Positions 56,000-64,000 of a stretch of 64,000 bases of DNA are shown piece after piece (the first letter of the stretch is position 1; each line of letters opens with the position of its first letter). The stretch is from Eledone cirrhosa (Eukaryota; Mollusca; Cephalopoda; Octopoda; Eledonidae). The stretch spans positions 186,682,040 to 186,746,039 of the forward strand of contig OZ024743.1 of the NCBI GenBank assembly GCA_964016885.1. Reading direction: 5' to 3'. Under the pieces are notes generated by a model. The model was not told where the DNA came from. It saw only the letters and a list, made by a program, of their open reading frames with translations, and did not search any database. Both the position numbers and the translations under genes were made by a program.

Positions 56000-56222
56000 T
56001 CTATGTCTATTGTAAAGATTACAAAAAGAAAGCTTTACAATTACTGGTAATGACACTCTAACCTGACACGCTAACCTTTTTTTAAACTCATTGAATATCT
56101 ATTGTAGATTCCCAAAGAAAGCTTTACAATGGCATTCTAACCTGAAACTCTAACCTTTCTACCAACTCATTGAACACCTATTGTATAGATTATAAAAGAA
56201 AGTTTTATAATTACTGGCAAGG
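56000..56222. repeat. three degenerate ~75-95 bp tandem units
   Basis: TCTATTGTA..GATTA..AAAGAAAGCTTTACAAT and ..CTAACCTGA..CTCTAACCTTT..ACTCATTGAA recur three times, with the third unit incomplete. Confidence 0.65.
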
Positions 56223-56224
56223 AG

Positions 56225-56300
56225 TGGCATCTCACATGATACTGAAAAGGACCCATCCACCTATGCAACCATGCCAAAATAGTGAAAATGGTGATGAAGG
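56225..56300 (+). mobile_element. LINE/B-type tail fragment
   Basis: CTGAAAAGGACCCATCCACC..ATGCAACCATGCC..GGTGATGAAGG matches the final segment of the decayed LINE at 11453-11925. Confidence 0.4.
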
Positions 56301-56696
56301 TTAGGATGTACATCTACATTTGGGTTTCTTGTCCATTTTATAATATTCCTGTTAACTTTTCATCTACTGTTCTCTTTGATATTTTTTCAACTATCACCCT
56401 TCTTCTCTCTTATTCACCCTACTGCATCACTAGTATAACGAAAACTGACATTATATAAACTCAAACTGAATTGCCCCAGCCTTTAATAATTGCCTCAAGG
56501 ATTTTGTTTCCATTCCTCAACTAAGAAGAAAAATTTCAATTAATAGCATATATCACCTAGAATATCTAAAGAATATCATTTAACCTGTTTATTATTATGA
56601 TGCCTGTGTAAAGAGAGATGATGAACCATCATTCTTTCTCCTCCATTACCCTTCATTAAACCTATGATTCTCTTTTACCAATGCATATCTCTAATG

Positions 56697-56966
56697 CAGA
56701 GGCAGCAAAATGGCTGAGGCATTATAACATCGGATAGAATGTTTTGCAAGATCTATTCAGATTTTCTGCTCTTTGAGTTCAAATTCTGTCAAAATCAACT
56801 TTGCCTTTCATTCTTTCGAGTTTGATAAAAGTACCAGTCTAGTACTGGAGGAAATTCTTCCACTATATCTTTTTCTTATTTCTTCTCTCTACTTTTCTCT
56901 TAGAAATTGACTGTATTCAGGCCTGAAGAGGGATAGGTTCTGCCATCAAGATCTGTGAAATCTTGC
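56697..56966 (+). mobile_element. SINE A, long 3' variant
   Basis: AATGGCTGAGGCATTATAAC (A box region), GAGTTCAAATTCTG (B box), CTTTGCCTTTCATTCTTTCG, and the 3' end CAGGCCTGAAGAGGGATAGG followed by TTCTGCCATC. It belongs to the same variant as 658-917 and 58265-58533. Confidence 0.75.
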
Positions 56967-57204
56967 ATGTATTAATTCCATCTCTTCTTATTAATAATTT
57001 CCTTATTTCTTTCCATGGAGCTCAAAATGTAACTGTCTATCACTGTCTCTCTTCCATTTATCTCTTCCCTACCACCATTTGATGTGTCCTACTCATCACA
57101 TTCCCACTCAATCTTTCTTCTATTCACCTTCTTAGTCATATCTGCCTCGAACAACAAAGATAACTTGGAGAGAAAATTCTTCAGATTTGCATAGGACAAG
57201 GCAA

Positions 57205-57417
57205 CCTTTCTGTTGCTGGTGTCATGATAAAAAGCACCAAGTACACTCTGTAAAGGGGTCAATGTTAGAAAGGACATTCAGCTGCAGAGACAATGCTAAA
57301 TGAAATGTACAAGCAAGACATGATTCATTGACTTGTCTATGAGGGCTGTGACTCCAAGGAGGTGCTGAAACCAGGCCAGCATGTAAAACAGATGCATGAT
57401 AATGATGATGATGATGG
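57205..57417 (+). mobile_element. B-type repeat, decayed
   Basis: GTGTCATGATAAAAAGCACC, GTCAATGTTAGAAAGGACAT, CAGCATGTAAAACAGATGCA and GATGATGATGATG. It carries a single upstream unit. The minus-strand open frame at 57222-57494 is a shadow. Confidence 0.6.
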
Positions 57418-58264
57418 CGAACCATATGCGAGTCAGCTGAAAAGTCCATAGGCTGATTATGAAGGAGTGATACTAGATCTGGGAAATCTTGCATGTATTA
57501 ATTCCATCTTTTCTTATTAATAATTGCCTTGTTTCTTTCCAGGGACTATGTTGAAAAATAAACCTCATTTGTTCATTCCATGTCAGTATCTTGGTCGGTC
57601 TATGGACATTTCAAATGATTGTCATAGATAAAAGCAATGAAAACTTAATATTGATTTCTATTGACATGACTAAATAAAATATTGATGCTGGGTGCAGAAC
57701 TAATTAGAATTTTAATTATTGGTACTAATTTCATTAACTCTAGATGATTGAAAGTTAAAGGTGATAACCTCAAGAAAATTTGAATACAAATATTTGAGAC
57801 ATTAGGATTGTAAAACACCAAATTTGATCCTTCCACCATTTGCAATAATTCTTCTGCTCTCATAAACATATAATACTTTCTTATGCTTAGAATCAAACTT
57901 TGTCAGTGACTATATATTTACTTAAATCTATTCTACAACATCACCAGTATTTTATGAATTCAAGAGACATAAAAAGCAAAGTTAAGTTTGAAAGAAAAAG
58001 GAACTATTAAGAGAAAATTAAATACTTTAAGTTCTTAAATCTGGAATCCTATTGCTTTAGCCATTTCCAGCTCTGTCTCTGTTATCCTTCACAAATCATA
58101 CAATGTTGATTTTCCTTTTGATTAGTCACAAGGCCAGTTTTTATAGAAATGTGAATGAATTGATCTGATTGAACTCAAAACAGAGAAAAACAAGTTAAAA
58201 TCTGCTAACAGTTTTTGTCAACTTGCTCCTGAAGCTGGTTTCTTTCGACTAAGAACAAAGGTAA
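57418..58264. other. unrecognised sequence with one duplicated segment
   Basis: 57474-57541 repeats 56950-57016 (AAATCTTGCATGTATTAATT..) with a few differences. No gene was found. Confidence 0.5.
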
Positions 58265-58533
58265 TGGCAAATTTGCAGAGTTGTTAGGGCATCAGATTAA
58301 AAATACCTTGGTATTTGTTTTGGCTCACTGTTCTCTAAGTTCAAATCCGACCGAGGTAAACTTTGTCTTTCATCCTTTCGAGGTCGATAAAGAAAGTATC
58401 AGTTTGATTCTTTCTTTCTTTCTCTTACCCCTCGTTCTCTGGACGAGATTGTCTGTTCCAATCTGGAGAAGGATGAGTTTGGCTAGGTCTAAAATATGCA
58501 AGACATGCTGTGTGTCAGTACATTCCATTAAGA
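58265..58533 (+). mobile_element. SINE A, long 3' variant
   Basis: AATTTGCAGAGTTGTTAGGG (A box region), AGTTCAAATCCGACC (B box), CTTTGTCTTTCATCCTTTCG, GAGGTCGATAAAGAAAGTAT, and the end TCTGGAGAAGGATGAG. The plus-strand open frame across it is a shadow. Confidence 0.75.
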
Positions 58534-60027
58534 GTTAAGGCCCTTTACTTACTGAGAACAAATGTTCTATATTTTAAGAGAAAATATATGATAATGGTGA
58601 AGCCTTTTCTAAGTATATTATTGATAAAGGGAAAATAATTCTTCAAATAACAGCAAAATCAGAGTCTTGGCACTCACTATAAACCAAAAATATTAAAAGA
58701 CAGCTTTGAGTATCCTGTTTTTATGAAATCAGCATATAAAATCTGTGTTCCCTATTTGGAACAGACAATCAGATAATGAGAACAAGTCTTCAGACTGGTG
58801 TTTGTAATGAAGGATTATAATAATCAAGATAATTATCATACTGAGAATAACTGTATATCTTGCCTCTGATGGTATTAATGTAGGTGATGATAAAAATAAA
58901 TGACTACGACACTACAAGCCAGGTCATATGCAGTAATGATTGGGAGAAGGAAAAATGTATAAACAATCATTTTAAAATATGCGCAAAGTAATCTCTCTCC
59001 ATCTCTCTCTCTCTATATATATATATACACACCCACACACACACATATATGTGTATATGCATGTATATAAATGTATATATACACACACACACATATATAT
59101 ATATACACATACATACACACACACGCACACACATATATATATATATAAATAAAGAAGAAATAAATAACAAATCAAGCATTTTGTTGTAGCAAAATTTTCA
59201 GTTTGGTATATCAATCAACTAAAAACATATTGATATCTAAAACATTTTTTTTTTCAAGTTTTTGTATTATCCTTATCATTCCCTCAAGCAACACAGAGGA
59301 TATTTCTACATTCAATCTACAATGATAAATGATAAAATAAACTACATAGTATTTATTTACAGATATTTTATATTACTTCTTATAATTTCTTTTGTTTCTT
59401 TCATTTGATATGTTTCAAAACAAAAATTATCAAAGTAGTAATCAATTTATGAATTTTGACATAGCAATTTTTAAAATTGTTTCAGGGGATTAACTATTAA
59501 AAACATATGTAAGAAATGTATGTTAAAATCAACAAAAATTCCAATCCATTGTGAATCCAATTTGTTTGTGCAGAATTCCATAGATTACAATCAGAAAAAA
59601 AAAAAAAAAAAATGCATAGTAAGATGTAAAAATGTTTCATGTGCACACAGAATTATTTTTACATAGAACTATCAACAATAGTTGAACAAATCATATCAAA
59701 ATATTAAAAAAAAAAAAACCTCACTTGAGCTTTTTGCCTATTTTGGACATATTTACAATGAAATCTTAAATAATTATTTTAGTAACATTTAATAGGAAAT
59801 ATTCTTTAATTAAACAACCAATTAATCATTTTTCATGCTTGGATTTTTCAATATATATTAAATGTAAATGTGAACAATAAAGATAGAAAAAATATAATGG
59901 GAAAGAAGAAATGAATACAGAATTTATAAAGGAGGGGTAATAGTATAATTTTTCATTTATACTATAAACCCTACTTTATTTTTCACTTGAATATGACAGA
60001 TTTATAAGATTATATGTTAATAAAAAG
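58534..60027. other. AT-rich sequence with (CA)n/(TA)n tract
   Basis: 58998-59150 alternates TC, TA and CA dinucleotides. A runs occur at about 59598 and 59706. No gene was recognised. Confidence 0.5.
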
Positions 60028-60250
60028 TGCACAGTACTCTGCTCTCTGAGTTCAAATTCCACCGAGGACAATTTTGCCTTTCATCAATTCAAGGTTGATA
60101 ACAAGTAGCAGTCAAATACTGGGGTTGATTATTTCTCAATATAGCTTTCCCACTTCCATTCTCTCACTCTCTATCCTTCTCTAGAAGAAATATGTTGTAT
60201 TCAAACCTGGAGAGGAGACAGGCTCCACCAGATATTTTTAAAATGCCCTA
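60028..60250 (+). mobile_element. SINE A, long 3' variant, head-truncated
   Basis: GAGTTCAAATTCCACCGAGG (B box), TTTTGCCTTTCATC, CTGGGGTTGATTATTTC, and the end CCTGGAGAGGAGACAGGCTC. The A box is missing. Confidence 0.7.
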
Positions 60251-60825
60251 GAAATGCCATATGTTTATGCAGTGCCCCAACAATTCTCTCAGGAGTTACA
60301 TGACCATGCATGTTAGTAAAAATAATAAAGAGATGACATCATATTTTACCTTATTTCTTTGCTAATTATGAAACTAATATAATTATTTTACTCATTGTAA
60401 AATTTTATTGTACAAAACTATAAAACATTATGTTAGGATGCCTATTATTTATGTCTACCTGAGTAGAATGATGGTCATTTGACACATGATTATTTATAGA
60501 AGAATTAGAAGGAAAATAGAAGAGTAGTATTTTTTATGCAACAAATTAGCATAATGTAGCTATAATTTGAAGTTTATAAGCTGAAAATGGCTTAGTTGCT
60601 GGTTTGATACTGCAACCTTAGTATTCCCCTCCTCATTGATCTTTGATTCCTTGTCAAACGATGCTAGCATGGAAAGATCGGTTCACCCAACAATGCACTG
60701 ACAGATGTTACAGTTAAGGCTACCTTTCCCTTTGTAAGGAACATGTATATCAGGCTTTTGACTCTGCCCCTAACTTTACCTCTCTAACCTGACCAGGGAT
60801 TTAACAAAAACCTAATGTCAAAAAT
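60251..60825. other. no gene recognised
   Basis: A GATGCTAGCATGGAAAGATC piece at 60660 may be a scrap of a B-type tail. Confidence 0.4.
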
Positions 60826-60946
60826 GGCAGTGCTGGTACTACAATAAAATGCACATAGGCCACACTGTAAAGTGGTAGTTTGCTTCCATGATAAATGGCC
60901 TGTCTAACCTATGCAAGTATGGGAAATAGATGTAAAATTATGATAT
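60826..60946 (+). mobile_element. B-type repeat, internally deleted
   Basis: GGCAGTGCTGGTACTACAAT and CACACTGTAAAGTGGTAGTT join directly to the tail CTATGCAAGTATGGGAAATA..TTATGATATAG. The GGGCATCCAGC block is missing. Confidence 0.55.
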
Positions 60947-61589
60947 AGTAAGTTAATAATGAGAAGAGACAATCAAGAAATTGAACATAAGTTACTGAAA
61001 AAAGATTATGAATGTGTATAACAACAGCTGAATTATAATCTGGAAAGCAAACTAGTTCCTTGAAACAAAGCCACAAAGAAATGAAGAAATCATAGAGAAC
61101 AGGGCTATGAAAGAGAGTGTAAAATAGTAAGTAAAAAGAATAAATGAATAGGTGTTATAAAGATTATTGAATGTATTTCGCAAAGTCCTAAATTTTAAAT
61201 AATCATTGTGGATATGATTAAGCTATATCAATATAAATTTGGATATGATGCCAGAGATAGCGGTACGAAGTAGAATCATGATAGTAACATGAAATAAAAA
61301 TTGTATTCTCACAATCAGTCTTTTGAAGAATTATTTTATAAACAATAATTATGTTAGTTTCTTTGTAACAAGTAATAATTCTAAAGATTTATTGTTGAAG
61401 TAAATACATAAAAATTGACACAAAATATTTGACACAACAGCATAGTTAAATACACTGATCCAAATCCAAATATGATATAAGTAAAGTTTTCAAATACTGG
61501 AAATTGTAAAGCTAATCATTGAGAAATCATTCAAGATATCAAAATTAATTTGTAGACAAAGGATATACATGGGGTGCATTTGGGAGCGA
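60947..61589. other. AT-rich sequence, nothing recognised
   Basis: No frame or repeat was recognised. Confidence 0.5.
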
Positions 61590-62467
61590 TGACTAATCTC
61601 GTTGAGGCTGTGGTCACAAGAGCAACTAAATGGCTCAAATGGGAAAGATGAAATTTGGGCTGAGATGTTAAAAGCCTTAACTAGAGAAAGTATACTCTGG
61701 CTGACTCATGTGTGCCGAGTGGCCTGGATCTCTGGAAAAGTATCTAAGCAATGGCAATTGGGAATGATAATACAAATTTTCAAAAAGGAGATTGTTCCAA
61801 CTACAGAAGGATCTCCTTGTTAAGCCACCCCAGTCAAGTCTATGCTAAGTGTCTGTCAAAGAGATGCAGGGATATTATTGAGTCCAAGCTAGTTGATAAA
61901 CAGTGTGACTTTCACCCTGGAAACAGCAAAGCCATCAAATATTCACACTGTGGCAGGTCTGTGAGAAATTGTGGGAGAATTTCCAAGAGTTCTTTCTTCT
62001 TATTTTTTTCCTATGAGACAGCAATCACATGACATCCCCCAGGCTTGCAATCAGCTCATGATAGTGAGATTAGGGGGTGTGAGGTCCACACTCTCAGATG
62101 AGAGTAGATCTGGGCACTCACTCAGTAGCGTTAATCGAGAGAATGTGCAGATCAGAGATCAGAGAGTTGGGCCAGATAGAGCCACTACTTCTCTGAATTG
62201 AGAGATCACAGTAGAATGTCTCAGGAAAGAATTCGTGGACAGAATTTACAGGCAAATCTAACCGACAGGAGACCCAAGGGTAAACTCCAAGCAAGATGGC
62301 TGGATAATATCAATGAGATCGGTTGGTCTTGCTTGGGGATCCAGTTGGATCATTTAGAGATGGTTGCTTCTGACAGGAACTGCTGGAAGGAGTTTTGATG
62401 ACTCTACCCCTACGACCCTCTCAAGAAGAAGAAGAAGAAGAAGAAGAAGAAGAAGAAGAAGAAGAAA
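61590..62467 (+). pseudogene. second LINE family, RT remnant with (AAG)n tail
   Basis: The plus-strand reading gives WAEMLKALTRESILWLTHVC, then in another frame NYRRISLLSHPSQVYAKCLS and KLVDKQCDFHPGNSKA. These correspond to the fingers of a non-LTR reverse transcriptase. The catalytic YADD region is absent. The sequence resumes with the C-terminus RRPKGKLQARWLDNINEIGW and LDHLEMVASDRNCWKEF. The (AAG)n tail occupies 62423-62467. Stops and frameshifts make it non-functional. It is distinct from the zinc-finger LINE, whose tail is (GAT)n. Confidence 0.7.
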
Positions 62468-63817
62468 GTTTGGATAAAATTAAATATGGGAAAAGGAAGG
62501 CTAGTAAGATATTACCAAAGCAAAGGATTATGCTATTTAGCTCAATGTAAACAAGCTACCTAAAATTACACACTGGGATACAAGATAAATGAATATGAAG
62601 TTTCTTAGAAATATGTTGAGCAATTCTATACTACACTTTTGGTGACATCATTCTAAACCCCTTTCAATTAATTCAATCAACAAAATACTTTCTGCGTGCA
62701 ATTATTTTTAATTCTGATTTACTGTGAGCCCTATTCATGGCTTCATAAAAAAAAACAACAAAGAAACAAAAACAAAAAGCAAAAAAAAAAACCAACAACA
62801 AAATTGATAGCATTTCCTTCATAATGAATGAATTTCTTTCACCAAAGCTACAATTTAGTTTGTTCATTTTAATCGAATTCCTGAAATTTTCACAATCACC
62901 CTTCAATGAAAAAGAGAGAAAAAAGATCAAGAAATTCTTGGAATGTTCTATTCCAAAATCAAATTTATTGCAAAAGAAATATTCATGTTTTCCCCTTGGC
63001 TGTTATTCCAAGACAAATGAGAGTAGTATGACAATTTTAATGATGATAACACTGTTTTTCATCAGAATAATGATCATCAATCACCATTATATCATCAATA
63101 CTTAAAATGTTGATTATTTCCATGAAGGAATAGATTAGAGTTAACTAAATGTCAATACTGACAGAGATCTAATACATTATTTAATTTCTAATTGTTCATG
63201 GAATTCCAAGATGGCTTGGTTAACATGGAGAAGAAGGAGAAAGAGAAGGAGAAACAGAATTTATTGATAGATTTTATGCAGACACACACTGATTAAAAAC
63301 ATAAACTTACAGTCTCACTGACATACAGAGGTACAGATGTATAACACATGCAAGCATGGAACACACACATATATATACACACCTATATAATATATATATT
63401 TACATGTATATATACATGTATATATATATGTGTGTGTGTGTATGCATGTGTGTATGTACGCAATAAGCACTAAGACAAATTTATTGGATTATACATATTT
63501 CAATGTCATGAGTGTTGACATTTTATGCAATTATTACAACAGCAACTGGCACTGTTGTGACATCATCAGATGTTAACACAATTATGTGAGTTAATATATA
63601 TATATATTTATATATATACACACACACACACATATATGAATAGGTTGTCTTATATCTGATTGTTCTTGTGAATGTGAGATTGACAGTGACTTTTGAAGCC
63701 AGGAAGAAACTTATAGAGTTTTCTGCAGAGAATGCAAACCAAATCCATATTTTTGGTCTGATCATAAAAATAAGCATAATCTGTGGGTGTGTTGTCTATG
63801 TGACACTTGAAGTGGCT
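62468..63817. other. AT-rich sequence with microsatellites
   Basis: (AT/TG)n tracts lie at 63366-63450 and 63595-63635. The small open frames at 62673-62930 and 62824-63105 are low-complexity and unconvincing. Confidence 0.5.
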
Positions 63818-64000
63818 TTAACCCTGTAGCATTTAAACTCGCCATATTTGGCCAGAATTCTCCCACCCCTTTCCATTCAAATCAGCCATAACCGGCTGCT
63901 CACACTGATGTTAAGGTATTGTTCCCAAAATAAATAATATCAAAATCTCATAGATTCGATATTATGTGAGATAATTATGTGAGGCAATGCCTTTACCATG
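63818..64000 (+). mobile_element. piggyBac-like MITE, copy 3, cut by the window end
   Basis: TTAACCCTGTAGCATTTAAA opens at a TTAA site. AATTCTCCCACCCC, CTCACACTGATGTTAAGGTA, AATCTCATAGATTCGATATT and CCTTTACCATG match copy 2 (1776-2001, inverted). The right end lies beyond the window. Confidence 0.65.

Noticed and set aside
62423..62467. Coding Lys/Glu-rich tract
   Set aside because: It is an (AAG)n simple tail of the second LINE family.

Overview
The window reads as AT-rich, repeat-dense genomic DNA of a cephalopod mollusc, most probably an octopus. The assignment rests on many copies of tRNA-derived SINEs of the kind I associate with cephalopod genomes (B box GAGTTCAAATCC, then a GTCGATAAAATAAAGTACCAG-like core). 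It also rests on retroelement tails that end in GATGATGAT next to long (AT)n runs, and on the absence of any bacterial gene organisation. No complete host protein-coding gene, rRNA or functional tRNA gene is visible, so the window is probably intergenic or intronic. One candidate host exon on the minus strand (about 32242-32383) is offered at low confidence.

The clearest coding sequence belongs to non-LTR retrotransposons. Two 5'-truncated copies keep long open frames, at 9000-10280 and 21935-23917 (both +). They carry reverse transcriptase motifs (FVDLEKAFDRVPR, YADD), an eight-ligand PHD-like zinc finger and a conserved C-terminal domain (HGSETWAL, RLRWYGH). A third, short copy at 40107-40888 (-) has an intact C-terminus and the same 3' UTR as the first. 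Decayed relatives lie at 11453-11925 (-), 15588-15990 (+), 37269-37480 (+) and 45838-46913 (+). A second LINE family with an (AAG)n tail is at 61590-62467 (+) and 44369-44543 (-).

Other broken elements are a Ty3/Gypsy-like RNase H-integrase remnant (33085-34095, -), a Penelope-like remnant (43847-44134, +), a mariner-like remnant (49995-50420, +), a Helitron-like element (19529-20354) and piggyBac-like TTAA MITEs (1329-1502, 1776-2001, 63818-64000). Perfect or near-perfect foldback elements lie at 8534-8680 and 21703-21838.

The short dispersed repeats form two systems. SINE family A is tRNA-derived, has about 17 copies and two kinds of 3' end. The B-type repeats share the 3' tail of the zinc-finger LINE. 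The best B-type SINE (25588-25923) has a tRNA-like head joined to a tail nearly identical to the LINE 3' UTR at 23950-24220, which suggests that the LINE machinery mobilises the SINE. B-type repeats contain a 46-50 bp unit that varies in copy number and is expanded to eight units at 36451-36838. Almost every B or LINE insertion is bounded by (TA)n on one or both sides. The rest is AT-rich sequence without a recognisable gene, microsatellites, a polypurine minisatellite (45232-45826) and a large microsatellite palindrome (47950-48290).
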